DNA of 64,000 nucleotides from Deinococcus seoulensis (GTDB taxonomy: Bacteria; Deinococcota; Deinococci; Deinococcales; Deinococcaceae), in the NCBI RefSeq assembly GCF_014648115.1, contig NZ_BMQM01000008.1:84920-148919 (forward strand), given 5' to 3'. How positions within the stretch are numbered: the first letter of the stretch is position 1; the number at the start of each line of letters is the position of its first letter. The translations under genes and the position numbers were made by a program. Below the pieces are notes generated by a model. That model was not told the DNA's origin, did not search any database, and saw only the letters and a program-made list of their open reading frames with translations. Shown here piece after piece: positions 28,135 to 38,682 of this stretch.

Positions 28135-28812
28135 ATGAACAGCCTCGCCCTTCCCCCGCAGGCCACCCAGGTCGGCCTCGCGGTGGACGTCGCCGCCTTC
28201 GCCATGCACGCCGGGGAACTGATGGTGCTGCTGGTGCAACGCGGCGAACTGCCGCACGCCCGCGACTGGGCGCTGCCCGGCGGCTTCGTCCACCCCGGCG
28301 AGGAACTGCACGAGGCCGCCCTGCGCGAACTGCGTACCGAGACCAGCGTGGAACTCGAACCCAGGCACCTCGAACAGTTCTTCACGTTCGGGGAGGTCAA
28401 CCGCGACCCGCGCGGCCGGATCGTCAGCGTCGCGCACCTCGCGGTCCTGCCGCACGGCACGGTCAGCGTCAGCGGCGGCGGGCACACCCTGGGCGCCGAG
28501 TGGGTCCGCGCGCACCACCCGCCCCGCCTCGCCTTCGATCACCAGGCGATCCTGGACCGCGCCCTGGCCCGGCTGCAACTGCGCCTGGAGTACGCGAACC
28601 TGGCGCTGGAATTCCTGCCCGACACCTTCACGCTGCCCGAGTTGCAGGGCGTGTTCGAGGCGATCCTGAACCGCAAACTGGACAAACGCAACTTCCGCAA
28701 GCGGCTGCTGTCGCAGGGCACCCTGACCGTCAGCGGTGAGCGCCGCAGCGGCGTGGGCCGCCCCGCGCAACTGTACCGCCGCGCCAAGGGCACCCGCACG
28801 CCCGCGCTGTAA
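28135..28812 (+). CDS. NrtR-type regulator: Nudix-like domain plus winged helix
   Basis: 225 residues. Residues 10-140 are a Nudix fold with the degenerate box GGFVHPGEELHEAALRELRTETSV; the usual REUXEE ending is altered to RELRTET, so hydrolysis is doubtful. Residues 150-215 are the NrtR-type winged helix (FTLPELQGVFEAILNRKLDKRNFRKRLL then VGRPAQLYRR). Such proteins sense ADP-ribose and repress NAD-metabolism or sugar genes. No NAD gene is adjacent, so its target lies elsewhere. Leaderless start with a good promoter. Confidence 0.88.
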   Translation: MNSLALPPQATQVGLAVDVAAFAMHAGELMVLLVQRGELPHARDWALPGGFVHPGEELHEAALRELRTETSVELEPRHLEQFFTFGEVNRDPRGRIVSVAHLAVLPHGTVSVSGGGHTLGAEWVRAHHPPRLAFDHQAILDRALARLQLRLEYANLALEFLPDTFTLPELQGVFEAILNRKLDKRNFRKRLLSQGTLTVSGERRSGVGRPAQLYRRAKGTRTPAL

Positions 28813-28867
28813 AGCCGGTTTCTGCCCATCCGCGCCGCGCGCCACCTTCTCCCCTGCCCCGGCCCGC

Positions 28868-28873
28868 TAGACT
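28868..28873 (+). promoter_or_regulatory. Leaderless -10 box (TAGACT) of the ybaB-recR operon
   Basis: TAGACT, 7 nt before the ybaB ATG. Confidence 0.6.
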
Positions 28874-28880
28874 GCGTGTC

Positions 28881-29171
28881 ATGGACATGAAGAAGCTGAT
28901 GAAGCAGATGCAGCAGGCGCAGGCCGCTGCCGCGAAGATTCAGGACGACCTGGCCGCCAAGAGCGTGGAAGGCAGCGCCAGCGGACTGGTCACCGTCACC
29001 ATGAACGGCCACGGGAAGGTCACGGCTCTGAAGATCAAGCCCGAGGCCGTGGACCCGGACGACGTGGAAGCCCTGGAAGACCTGATCCTGGTGGCCCTGC
29101 AGGACGCGGGCGCCAAGGCCGACGCCCTGCAACAGGACGCCACGCGCGGCCTGGGCATCCCCGGATTCTGA
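28881..29171 (+). CDS. ybaB: YbaB/EbfC nucleoid-associated protein
   Basis: 96 residues, a DNA-binding nucleoid-associated dimer. The N-terminal helix MDMKKLMKQMQQAQAAAAK, the central sheet SASGLVTVTMNGHGKVTALKI and the C-terminal helix (DLILVALQDAGAKADAL) match the family. It precedes recR by 7 nt, the common ybaB-recR gene order. In D. radiodurans a homologue is known as an abundant nucleoid protein. Confidence 0.95.
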   Translation: MDMKKLMKQMQQAQAAAAKIQDDLAAKSVEGSASGLVTVTMNGHGKVTALKIKPEAVDPDDVEALEDLILVALQDAGAKADALQQDATRGLGIPGF

Positions 29172-29178
29172 GGGGCGC

Positions 29179-29787
29179 TTGAAGTACCCTCCATCGCTGG
29201 TCTCGCTGATCCGGGAACTGTCGCGCCTGCCGGGCATCGGCCCGAAAAGCGCGCAGCGGCTCGCGTTTCACCTGTTCGAGCAGCCGCGCGAGGACATCGA
29301 GCGGCTCTCGCGGGCGCTGCTGGAAGCCAAGCGTGACCTGCACACCTGCCCCGTGTGCTTCAACATCACGGACGCCGACCGCTGCGACGTGTGCAGCGAC
29401 CCGACCCGCGATCAGGACCTGATCTGCGTGGTCGAGGAACCCGGTGACGTGATCGCCATCGAACGCAGCGGCGAGTACCGTGGCCTGTACCACGTGCTGC
29501 ACGGCGTCCTGAGCCCCATGAACGGCGTCGGGCCGGACAAACTGCACATCCGCCCGTTACTGCCGCGCGTGCAGGAGGGTCAGGAGGTCATCCTGGCGAC
29601 CGGCACCACGGTCGAGGGAGACGCGACCGCGCTGTACCTCCAGCGGCTGCTCGAACCGCTGGGCGCCGTCGTGAGCCGCATCGCGTACGGACTCCCGGTG
29701 GGCGGCGCACTCGAATACGCCGACGAGGTCACGCTGGGCCGTGCCCTGGCGGGCCGTCAACGCGTCAGCAAACCCCCGATCAGCTGA
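29179..29787 (+). CDS. recR: Recombination mediator RecR
   Basis: Works with RecO/RecF to load RecA at gaps. 202 residues. Helix-hairpin-helix LSRLPGIGPKSAQRLAFHL, four-Cys zinc finger (CPVCFNITDADRCDVC), then a TOPRIM domain (VVEEPGDVIAIERSGEYRGLYHVLHG, ATGTTVEGDATALYL). The start is TTG (29179), 7 nt after the ybaB stop with GAGGGGCG between; no ATG is available before the conserved YPPSLVSLI. Confidence 0.96.
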   Translation: MKYPPSLVSLIRELSRLPGIGPKSAQRLAFHLFEQPREDIERLSRALLEAKRDLHTCPVCFNITDADRCDVCSDPTRDQDLICVVEEPGDVIAIERSGEYRGLYHVLHGVLSPMNGVGPDKLHIRPLLPRVQEGQEVILATGTTVEGDATALYLQRLLEPLGAVVSRIAYGLPVGGALEYADEVTLGRALAGRQRVSKPPIS

Positions 29788-29810
29788 CGGGGGAAAGACC
29801 CCTCGCCCAA

Positions 29811-29839
29811 CCCTCTCCACAACGGAGAGGGCTTTTTCT
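29811..29839 (+). terminator. Rho-independent terminator of ybaB-recR
   Basis: CCCTCTCC, 5-nt loop, GGAGAGGG, then CTTTTTCTG. A textbook terminator 24 nt past the recR stop. Confidence 0.9.
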
Positions 29840-29868
29840 GTTCCCGCCGTCCGCTTCCTGCTGCCCGC

Positions 29869-30603
29869 CTACCCGCCGTAACTGCCGCGCAGGCGCGTCC
29901 AGCCCTCACGCAGGCCGATGCGGTGGGGGTGCAGGTCGTTCAGAGTGACCGGCTTCAGGCCGCGTTCGCGCAGACCGGTCAGCAGGGCGCCGAGCAGTTC
30001 GGGCGTGACCTGCGGGCCGTCGTGCAGCAGGATCACGCTGCCGGGGCGGGTGCGGGCGAGGGTCTGCGCGGCCAGTTCCCCGGCGGGCAGGGCGGTCCAG
30101 TCGCGGCTTTCCACGTCCCACAGGGCAATCTGGCGGCCGGTCAGGCGGGCCAGCAGGCGGGTCAGTGGGCTGTGGCCGCCGTAGGGGGGGCGGTACAGGT
30201 GCGGGCCACTCTGGTCGGCGCGGGGGTGCCAGGCGACCTGCGCCCACTCCTGCCAGGGGGGCAGCAGCAGGGCGTGGCGGTGCCAGCGGCCGTGCGCCTC
30301 GACCTGATGCCCGGCCGCGTGCAGGGCGCGCAGCTCCTCGGGGTGGGCGCGGCAGGCGGGTTCGGTCACGAAGAACGTGGCGTGCGCCCCGTGCTCGGCC
30401 AGGACGGCCAGCAGGTCCGGGGTGCGGGGGCCGGGGCCGTCGTCGAAGGTCAGGGCGACCCTAGGGGCGTGGCGGGAACCGGCGCCCAGGGCACCCAGTC
30501 CGGCGGCTCGGCCCAACAGGTCCGTCAGGGCCAGCAGGCCCAGGCAGCCGCCCACCCAGGTCAGCGCCCGGCGGCCCGGCGAGGCACCCGGTAGGCGGCT
30601 CAG
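29869..30603 (-). CDS. Membrane-anchored polysaccharide deacetylase (NodB domain)
   Basis: NodB-type metal-dependent deacetylase of envelope polysaccharide or peptidoglycan, about 244 residues. After a basic lead and one membrane helix ([15 protein letters not shown]) come the motifs [29 protein letters not shown] (metal His pair), [23 protein letters not shown] and SVILLHDG: all five catalytic motifs are intact. Start uncertain: CTG 30603 overlaps the MFS stop (CTGA) and has GAGGTG 5 nt upstream; GTG 30555 is the nearest conventional start but lacks a ribosome-binding site and removes the basic lead. Confidence 0.88.
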   Translation of the reverse strand: MSRLPGASPGRRALTWVGGCLGLLALTDLLGRAAGLGALGAGSRHAPRVALTFDDGPGPRTPDLLAVLAEHGAHATFFVTEPACRAHPEELRALHAAGHQVEAHGRWHRHALLLPPWQEWAQVAWHPRADQSGPHLYRPPYGGHSPLTRLLARLTGRQIALWDVESRDWTALPAGELAAQTLARTRPGSVILLHDGPQVTPELLGALLTGLRERGLKPVTLNDLHPHRIGLREGWTRLRGSYGG

Positions 30604-31847
30604 GAGGTCACCTCGCCCGCGCCGGTCACGGGTGCGTCGGTCCGCTGGGCGGGTGGGAAGGCGTGGCGGAACAGAACGTAGAAGACGGTGGCCAGCAGTG
30701 CCAGCAGTGCGCCCAGCGCGAAGGGGCCGCGCGCGCCGAGCTGCACGAACGCCAGGGTGCCCAGCAGTGGCCCGACGGCCGTGCCGATGTTCTCCAGGGT
30801 CATCAGGACGCCCCACGCGGCGGGCCGCTGCGGTTCAGGCAGCGTGCGGGTGACCAGGGCGCCCCAGCCGGGCTGCACGCCGGCAAAGCCCAGCCCGACC
30901 AGCGCGGCCAGCGGGAACAGCGCCCAGGTGGGCGGCAGCAGGGCGATACCGGCCATGCCGAGCGCGATCAGGCCGAACCCGGCGGTCAGGGTCAGGGTGG
31001 CGCGGCCCCGGTCGGCGACCTTCCCGATGAACGGCAGGCTGCCGAACGCGGCGGCCCCGCCCGTGACCAGAATGGCGATCATGGTCCAGTACGTCAGGTT
31101 CAGTTCGTCGGTCACGCGGAACAGCACCTGTCCGAACAGCGAGAGCGTGACGGTCTGCATCAGCGCGGCGGGCAGCAGCGGGCGCAGGCGGCGCAGCACC
31201 TCGCGGCGTGCCCCGGCGTTCATGACCTCGCGGGCGGGGCCACGGACGGCGCGGGCCGGCAGCAGGAACGCGGCCAGCAGCGACAGCCCCAGCACGCCCA
31301 GGCTGAGCAGGTACACGCTCTGAAGGGGTGCGCCGCGCAGCGTGCCGAACAGGAAGTACCCCAGCCCGATGAACGGCAGGATCACCATGGACACGGCGGT
31401 CAGGGCGCGTCCCTGCACGCCGTCCGTGGTGGAGTCCGCCGTGAGGTTCATCGCGCCGGGCCACGCGGCGCTGAAGCCCACGCCGTGCAGCGCGGCGATC
31501 AGCAGCAGGGCCCAGGCGGCGTGCGCGGCGGGCAGCAGCGCCAGGGCCAGCAGGCTCAGGCCCGCCCCGGCGATCATGACCGGGCGCAGGCCATAGCGGG
31601 CGATCAGCAGTCCGGCGGGGCCGCGCATGACGGTGTCCGCGCCGATATGCAGCGCCCACGCGAGGCCCACCACGGACGGCGTGATGCCCAGGGCGTCCTG
31701 CGCCAGGGTGCTCTGGCCCAGGTACGACAGGTACAGGCCCGAGCGGATCATCTCCGCGCAGGCCAGCGAGAAGGCGGCGGCAGTCACGGCGCGCGCCGTG
31801 CCGGGGCGGAGGGGAAGGCGGTCTCGGAAGGTCACGGCGCCTGCCAT
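30600..31847 (-). CDS. Major facilitator superfamily transporter
   Basis: 415 residues with 12 predicted membrane helices in two halves joined by a basic cytoplasmic loop ([26 protein letters not shown]). The MFS motif between helices 2 and 3 appears as [22 protein letters not shown]. Substrate cannot be inferred. It overlaps the NodB gene by 4 nt, and the neighbourhood is glycan-related, so a role in envelope metabolism is possible but unproven. The C-terminal 20 residues are polar. Confidence 0.88.
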   Translation of the reverse strand: MAGAVTFRDRLPLRPGTARAVTAAAFSLACAEMIRSGLYLSYLGQSTLAQDALGITPSVVGLAWALHIGADTVMRGPAGLLIARYGLRPVMIAGAGLSLLALALLPAAHAAWALLLIAALHGVGFSAAWPGAMNLTADSTTDGVQGRALTAVSMVILPFIGLGYFLFGTLRGAPLQSVYLLSLGVLGLSLLAAFLLPARAVRGPAREVMNAGARREVLRRLRPLLPAALMQTVTLSLFGQVLFRVTDELNLTYWTMIAILVTGGAAAFGSLPFIGKVADRGRATLTLTAGFGLIALGMAGIALLPPTWALFPLAALVGLGFAGVQPGWGALVTRTLPEPQRPAAWGVLMTLENIGTAVGPLLGTLAFVQLGARGPFALGALLALLATVFYVLFRHAFPPAQRTDAPVTGAGEVTS

Positions 31848-31918
31848 TCTGACGCCTGCGGGGCGGCCGGGTGCCGCGCGGTCCTCATGAAGTGGGCATG
31901 AGGGGCGCGCGGGCCTGC

Positions 31919-31924
31919 TAGCCT
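31919..31924 (+). promoter_or_regulatory. Leaderless -10 box (TAGCCT) of the GT2 gene
   Basis: TAGCCT, 6 nt before GTG 31931. It excludes the GTG at 31925 as a start. Confidence 0.5.
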
Positions 31925-32564
31925 GTGCGCGTGCCCGGATTCACCGTCGTCATTCCCGCCCGTAACGAGGAGGTCTACCTGCCCCTGACGCTGCGCGCGC
32001 TGGCCGGGCAGCGCCACGCGCCCGACGAGGTGATCGTGGTGGACAACCGCAGCACCGACCGGACGGTGGAGGTCGCGCGGGCCTGGGGCGCGACCGTGCT
32101 GCGCTGCGAGGAGCCGGGCGTGGCCCGCACCCGCCAGATGGGCCTGGAAGCCGCAAGAAGCGAGTGGGTCGCCACGACCGACGCGGACTCGCTGCCCAGT
32201 CCGCAGTGGCTGGAGAAGCTCAGTGAGGCCGCGCCGGGCCGCGCGGCGCTGTACGGCCCGATGCGGTTCTGCGGGGTCGCGCCGCACTGGTCGCGGCTGT
32301 CGGGCGCCGGGTACAGCGCGTTCCTGCACGCCTGCCGGATCGTGGGGAAACCCAACCTGGCGGGCGCGAACATGGCGTACTCGCGCGGGGCGGCGCTGCT
32401 GGCCGGCGGGTACCCGGACGTGGAAGCCTACGAGGACGTGATCCTGGGTCAGGAAATCGCGCGGCTGGGCGAGGTGGCGTTCGTGCCGGGCGCACTGGTG
32501 GAGACCAGCGCGCGGCGGCTGGAGCGCGGCCTGCTGCCGTTCGCGTGGCAGCACCTGCGCAACA

Positions 32565-33746
<1,182 letters not shown>

Positions 33747-33935
33747 GCCCGGCCGCCACGTGGGCCGGAGGTCCGGAGCCCGTACAAGTTTAAGGAATCC
33801 TGAAGCATCGCTCCGAGGAGCATACGACGCCAGACATGAGAGTGTCCCCCGACTTTCGGTGGATACCCCTGGCAGCCCTCACGGTCACCCGCCACGCCGG
33901 GCTCATGATCACCTGCCGGGGTGCGCCGGGTGCAG

Positions 33936-33941
33936 TAGATT
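33936..33941 (+). promoter_or_regulatory. Leaderless -10 box (TAGATT) of the YkoP-like gene
   Basis: TAGATT, 7 nt before ATG 33949. Confidence 0.55.
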
Positions 33942-33948
33942 TCACGGC

Positions 33949-35004
33949 ATGGCCTCCTCTCACAGTCCGCAGGAACGCGCGACCCACGACCGCGCCGCAC
34001 AGGGGCTGCTGCTGCGGCTGGCGCTGCGGGCCGGGGTGGGTGGCGCGTGGCACGGCGGGCATCCGGGCGCGCCGCAGGTGGCCCTGCTGGTGCCGGTCGC
34101 GGACGTTCCGGCGCTGCACGCGGCCCTGACGGCGCTGGAGGGCGTGCCCGCGACCCTGCTGATCTCCCCTGCCCTGGCCCGCCTGGACCCGCAGGGCGTG
34201 CGGGCCGCCGCGCTGGCCGGGCATGAACTGGCAGGCGCGGGCGACCCCACCGACCTGACCCTGCTGGAAGCCGTGGCCGGGCAGGCCGTCACGAGCTGGG
34301 CCGCGCCGGACAGCGTACCGGCTCTGCGCGGCCTGCTGGCGCGTGGGCTGCGGCCCCTGCCCGCGCCCGAGGGACGCCCTGAACCCGGCGCGCTACGCAG
34401 CGTCCCGCCCGCCGACCTGAACGCCACCCTGACGGCGTGGCGGGCACTGGGCTACCGGCCCGTGCCGCTGCGGGACCTGCCGGACGCCCGCACCGGCACG
34501 CCGCGCGACCTGCTGACCCTGGCGTACACCCGCGTGGTCGAGGACCGCTTCGCGCGCGATCACGGCGTGATCGACCTGACCGCCCGCGCCGACGCGGTCA
34601 TGCGGGTCGCGCCGCTGGACCACGCGCCCGCCCCGCTGCCCCTGCCGCCCGGCACGCCCACCGCCGAACTGCACCTGCACTCGCCGCGTGTCGTGGGACT
34701 GGCCGCCCGCAGTCAACTGGGCGCGTACCGCGCTTACGTGCGGAGCCTGAAGGACGTGGCGGCCGCCCTGCACGAACGCCCGGAACTGGCCTCCGCGCAG
34801 GCCGTGTTCGCCGTGACACTGTTTCACGGGCCGCTGGCGCAGGCGGGCTTCACGCTGCTGGACCTGCCGCCCGCACGTTCCCGCTGGTACGGCCTGGGGT
34901 TCCGACTGCTGCGCGCCGCGTACGGCACGACCCGCGCGCCCAGCGAGGGCACCCCGAAAATGGCGTGGATGCCCCGCGAGGAATTCCTGCGCCGCTACAG
35001 CTGA
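33949..35004 (+). CDS. YkoP-domain protein with a non-catalytic deacetylase-like half
   Basis: 351 residues. The C-terminal 115 residues (AELHLHSPRVVGLAARSQLGAYRAYVRSLKDVAAALHERPEL ... FHGPLAQAGFTLLDLP ... PKMAWMPREEFLRRY, quoted in parts) fit the YkoP-like domain found with NodB deacetylases. Residues about 25-210 have the spacing of a NodB barrel (QVALLVPVADVPALHAAL, AALAGHELAGAG, AWRALGYRPVPLRDL) but lack the TFDD and HxxxH metal ligands, so this half looks like a pseudo-deacetylase. Envelope glycan genes lie on both sides. The A of its TGA stop is the first base of repeat copy B. Confidence 0.7.
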   Translation: MASSHSPQERATHDRAAQGLLLRLALRAGVGGAWHGGHPGAPQVALLVPVADVPALHAALTALEGVPATLLISPALARLDPQGVRAAALAGHELAGAGDPTDLTLLEAVAGQAVTSWAAPDSVPALRGLLARGLRPLPAPEGRPEPGALRSVPPADLNATLTAWRALGYRPVPLRDLPDARTGTPRDLLTLAYTRVVEDRFARDHGVIDLTARADAVMRVAPLDHAPAPLPLPPGTPTAELHLHSPRVVGLAARSQLGAYRAYVRSLKDVAAALHERPELASAQAVFAVTLFHGPLAQAGFTLLDLPPARSRWYGLGFRLLRAAYGTTRAPSEGTPKMAWMPREEFLRRYS

Positions 35005-35137
35005 TACGGATTCCGTTTATTTCGTTAACAGATCGGAACACCACCGATCTGCCCACTCCACGTCCGGAACCCGCCCAGCTCCTACTCGCTTCGCTCGGAC
35101 CCAGCGGCTTTATAAGCCATTCAATCGGAGTCCGTAT
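35004..35137 (-). repeat. MITE-like element, copy B (134 bp, inverted)
   Basis: Complete copy in the opposite orientation to copy A, flanked by ATACGGATTCCG and CGGAGTCCGTAT. Its large inner stem is CAGATCGG/CCGATCTG, different in sequence from copy D but still fully paired; the small stem is GGCTTATAAAGCC. It starts at the stop codon of the YkoP gene and ends 8 bp before the -10 box of the VOC gene, so the upstream promoter region of that gene lies inside the element. Confidence 0.92.
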
Positions 35138-35144
35138 GAGCGCG

Positions 35145-35150
35145 TACCCT
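35145..35150 (+). promoter_or_regulatory. Leaderless -10 box (TACCCT) of the VOC gene
   Basis: TACCCT, 5 nt before ATG 35156. Any -35 contact must fall within repeat copy B. Confidence 0.5.
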
Positions 35151-35155
35151 GGGGC

Positions 35156-35707
35156 ATGACCCGCGACGCCCTCAGCCGCCGGGTGCAGGTGCAGGGCCTG
35201 CATCACGTCACCATCGTCGGTTCCACCCGCCAGAGCGCCCTGGACTTCTGGGAGGGGGTGCTGGGCATGCCGTTCGTGTTCGAACAACCCAACCTCGGCA
35301 ACCCGGCCGAGAACCACCTGTACTTCGACCCCGGCGACGGCCGCCTGCTGACCGTCTTTACCGACGAGGGCCGCGTGGACGCCGGGCGGGACGCGCCGCG
35401 CGAACCGGGCACCGTCGAGCACCTGGCGTTCAACGTGTCCCGCGCGACCTTCCAGCTGGCCCCCGCGCGGCTGCGCGCACGCGGCATCGAGGTCCTGGAA
35501 CGCGACCGGGGCTTCATGGACTCCATCTATTTCCGCGATCCGAACGGCATGAAGGTCGAACTGGCCTGCTACAAGTTCGAGACGCCCGAGGGCCTGCGCG
35601 ACGCGGACGTGCTGCGCCGCGCCTACGAACTGCGCGTGGCACGCGGCGACGACTACCTGAGTCCCGAACACCTCGCGGACGCCATCGAGGACCTGCTGCG
35701 CCGCTGA
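35156..35707 (+). CDS. VOC (glyoxalase/dioxygenase-fold) family protein
   Basis: 183 residues: one pair of beta-alpha-beta-beta-beta modules. Likely metal ligands are His in LHHVTIVGS (residue 16 or 17), His in GTVEHLAFNV and Glu in GMKVELACYKF. Similar to ring-cleaving-dioxygenase-like or lyase members of the superfamily; the substrate is unknown. A C-terminal helical tail of about 45 residues (LRRAYELRVARGDDYLSPEHLADAIEDLL) follows the fold. Convergent with the histidine kinase gene, 7 bp apart. Confidence 0.85.
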   Translation: MTRDALSRRVQVQGLHHVTIVGSTRQSALDFWEGVLGMPFVFEQPNLGNPAENHLYFDPGDGRLLTVFTDEGRVDAGRDAPREPGTVEHLAFNVSRATFQLAPARLRARGIEVLERDRGFMDSIYFRDPNGMKVELACYKFETPEGLRDADVLRRAYELRVARGDDYLSPEHLADAIEDLLRR

Positions 35708-35714
35708 CCTCCGG

Positions 35715-38678
35715 TTAACCCGGCAGGGTGAAGGTCAGGGTGGTGCCCTCGCCGGGGGCGCTCTGCACGTCCAGGGTGCCGCCGGCCAGGGTCACGCGTT
35801 CGCGCAGGCCCAGCAGGCCCAGGTGTCCAGCCTGCGCCTGCGCGTGCGCCTGTTCGGTGGTAAAGCCCCGGCCGTCGTCGGTGATGGCGACCCGCACCCC
35901 GCCCTGTGGCGGCTCGCCGAAGGCCACGCGGATGGCGGCGGTGTGCGCGTGGGCATGCTTGTCGACGTTGTTCAGGGCTTCCTGCGCCAGCCGGAACACC
36001 GTGAGTTCCGTGGCGGGGCTCAGGCGGCGGTCGGCGCCGCTGACTTCCAGGCGGGTGGTGGTCAGGGCCTGCGTGGCCAGCCATTCCAGGGCCGGGAGCA
36101 GGCCCAGGTCGTCCAGGACGCTGGGGCGCAGGTTCCGCGCGAAGCGGCGCACGCCGTCGATGGCGGCGTTCAGGTCGAGCAGGATGTCGTCTGCGCGGGC
36201 TTTCTGTTCGCCGCTCAGGTCGCGGGCCAGTCTGGCCACGCGGCGGGTGGTGGCGGTCAGGACCTGCGCGGTGTCGTCGTGCAGTTCGCGGCTGATGCGG
36301 CGGCGTTCTTCCTCCTGCGCCTGCGTGAACAGGGTCAGGAAGCTGCGCAGTTCGCTCTGGCGGCTGGTGGCGGCCTCCAGCGCCTGTCCGCGTCGGGCGA
36401 TCTCGTCGGCCAGGGTCTGCAGTTCGCTCAGGTCGCGGCTGACGGTCAGCACGCCGCGCCCGTGGTCCACGCTGCCCACCCGGACTTCCAGGTGGTACGG
36501 GCCGATGCGGATCTCGGCGCGGCTGCCGCTGGTGCGGGCCTGCGCGTCGGACCACGCGAGTTGCAGGGCCGCCTGCGTGTCGCGGGTGGGGAGGGTCAGG
36601 AGGTTCGCGCCGGTCAGCGGGCCGGTCAGGGGTTCCAGGAGGGTGCGGGCGGCCGGGTTGGCGTAGTCGATCACGCCGTGCGCGTCGCTGCTGATGATCA
36701 GGTCGTGCGCGCCCTCCGCGAGTTGCCGGTAGCGGGCTTCCTCGCGTTCCAGGGCGGCCAGCAGGCGTTCGCGGGTCAGGGTCTGCGCGATCTGGTCGGC
36801 CAGACTGCGGGCCAGTTGCAGGGTGCGGTCGCCCGGCGGGTCGCGGCCCGGATCATCGAAGTACAGGAATCCCAGGGGCGTGCGGGCGTCGGTCTGGGCG
36901 CTCAGCAGCGGGACGATCAGGGCGCTGCCCGCCACCGGCAGGGCGTAGCGGCGGGTCAGGGGGCGGGGGCCACGGCCCAGTTGTGCGCTCAGGTCGGCCA
37001 GTTCGGAGGCGTCCGGGAGGTGCAGGTTGTACGCCGCGCAGCGCGTCACCTGCCAGCCGTCCGGGCCGGGCGGGGGGTCGGCGAGGCTGCCGGTCGCGTC
37101 GGGGAACAGGGCCAGCAGGCCGCGTCCGGCGTGCAGGGTCAGGGTCGCCTCGCGGATCACGTCGCGCAGCGCAGCGTCGTCGGGTTGCCCCTGGGGGCGT
37201 TCGCCCAGCATGCGGCTGATGGCCAGCAGCGCCCCGGCCTCGCGTTCGCGCAGCTGCTCTTCCTCGTACAGGCGGGCGTTCTCGATGGCGAGGCCCGCCT
37301 GCGAGGCGAACACCCCGGCCAGTGCCAGGTCGTCACTGTCGAGCGGCAGCGGCGCCGTCCAGTACAGGGTGAGTGCGCCGAACACGTTCGGACCGACCCG
37401 CAGCGGCAGGCTGACCACGCCCCGGTACGGGTAGGTGTGGGTGGCCAGCAGTTGCCGGGTGTAGCGGCTGCTGCCGCCGCCACTCTCGGTCGTCAGGTCG
37501 CGCGCGGCGATCAGGGTGCCCTCCCCGACCGCGCGGCCCGTGACGCCCAGACCCACCTTGGCTTTCACGCGCAGCATGTACTCGCTGCTCAGGCCGACCG
37601 CCGAGCGGATGTTGATGCTGCGGCCGTCCGGTTGTTTCTCGTACACGGCGGCGGCGTCCGCGCGGAACAGGGTCACGGCGCGTTCCAGCACGCGTTCCAG
37701 CGTCTCGCTGAGGTGCAGGCTGCCGGCCAGGGCCGCGCCGGCCTCGCGCAGCGCCTCGGCCGCCTCGCGTTTGCGGGTCTCGATGCCGTACAGGCGGGCG
37801 TTGTCGATGGCCAGCGCAGCCTGCTCGGCCAGGGCCAGCACGATGCGGGCGTCGTCCTCGGTGGCGGGCACCTGCTCGGTGGTGTCCACGTACAGCAGGC
37901 CCAGCGGTTGCCCGCGCGCGTTCAGCGGCGCGATGACGGCCGTTTCCGGGTTCAGTTCCCGCAGGCCGCGCGCCAGCGGCGACTCGTGATCGCGGCCCCG
38001 CTCGAAGCGGATCGCCTCGCCCCGGCGGACCAGCGTCTCGAAGGTCACGGGGCCCACGCCGATCCCGCCCGTGAACGGCTGCGTGAACCCGTGCGTGAAG
38101 ACCTCGCCGGTGCGTGCCCCGCCGTCGCTGAGTTCGCTGAACAGCGCCACGAACGCCCGCCGGAACCCCAGGGCCAGCGCGGCGCTCTGCGCGGTGACGG
38201 TCAGCACCTCGGACAGGTCCAGGCTGCCGCCCAGGCGGCGCATCAGGCCCTCGACGGTCTCGGCGATGCGTCCGTGGCCGCGCCGGGCCTCGCGGGCCTG
38301 CACGCCCTCGACGGCCAGCGCCAGCAGCGGCCCGGCGCCCAGCAGTGCGTGCAGGCCGTCCGGGTCGGCACCCACGAATTCCAGCACCCCGCACCCGAAC
38401 GGCAGGGCCGCCAGCATCCCTTCGTGCAGCAGCGTGCCGCCGGTCAGGGCGTCTGCGGCGAGCGTGCCGTCACTGAGGGCCAGTCCGCGTCCCTCGGCCG
38501 CGACGGGCTGCAACTGCCCGTCCGTGACCACCCACACCTGCACGCCGTGCGCGTGCGTGACCCGGCAGGCGTACGCGGCCAGCAGCCCCGCGAACTGCGC
38601 GACCGTGGAGGCCGCCGACAGGCCGGGCGGCAGCGGGGGCAGCGCCACGCCCGCGCCCTGGGGCAGGTGACCGCTCAC
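35715..38678 (-). CDS. Multi-GAF/PAS sensor histidine kinase (NarL-type)
   Basis: 987 residues, no membrane helix, so a cytoplasmic sensor. Four GAF-like regions in succession (around residues 20-160, 180-330, 350-500, 515-690; the second and third open with [14 protein letters not shown] and [14 protein letters not shown]), then a PAS domain ([29 protein letters not shown]), a HisKA_3 dimerisation helix with the phospho-His in [15 protein letters not shown], and a HATPase ([23 protein letters not shown]). Start GTG 38678 lies 4 nt after the regulator's stop; the pair is one operon. The signal sensed is unknown. Confidence 0.9.
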   Translation of the reverse strand: MSGHLPQGAGVALPPLPPGLSAASTVAQFAGLLAAYACRVTHAHGVQVWVVTDGQLQPVAAEGRGLALSDGTLAADALTGGTLLHEGMLAALPFGCGVLEFVGADPDGLHALLGAGPLLALAVEGVQAREARRGHGRIAETVEGLMRRLGGSLDLSEVLTVTAQSAALALGFRRAFVALFSELSDGGARTGEVFTHGFTQPFTGGIGVGPVTFETLVRRGEAIRFERGRDHESPLARGLRELNPETAVIAPLNARGQPLGLLYVDTTEQVPATEDDARIVLALAEQAALAIDNARLYGIETRKREAAEALREAGAALAGSLHLSETLERVLERAVTLFRADAAAVYEKQPDGRSINIRSAVGLSSEYMLRVKAKVGLGVTGRAVGEGTLIAARDLTTESGGGSSRYTRQLLATHTYPYRGVVSLPLRVGPNVFGALTLYWTAPLPLDSDDLALAGVFASQAGLAIENARLYEEEQLREREAGALLAISRMLGERPQGQPDDAALRDVIREATLTLHAGRGLLALFPDATGSLADPPPGPDGWQVTRCAAYNLHLPDASELADLSAQLGRGPRPLTRRYALPVAGSALIVPLLSAQTDARTPLGFLYFDDPGRDPPGDRTLQLARSLADQIAQTLTRERLLAALEREEARYRQLAEGAHDLIISSDAHGVIDYANPAARTLLEPLTGPLTGANLLTLPTRDTQAALQLAWSDAQARTSGSRAEIRIGPYHLEVRVGSVDHGRGVLTVSRDLSELQTLADEIARRGQALEAATSRQSELRSFLTLFTQAQEEERRRISRELHDDTAQVLTATTRRVARLARDLSGEQKARADDILLDLNAAIDGVRRFARNLRPSVLDDLGLLPALEWLATQALTTTRLEVSGADRRLSPATELTVFRLAQEALNNVDKHAHAHTAAIRVAFGEPPQGGVRVAITDDGRGFTTEQAHAQAQAGHLGLLGLRERVTLAGGTLDVQSAPGEGTTLTFTLPG

Positions 38679-38682
38679 GCGC

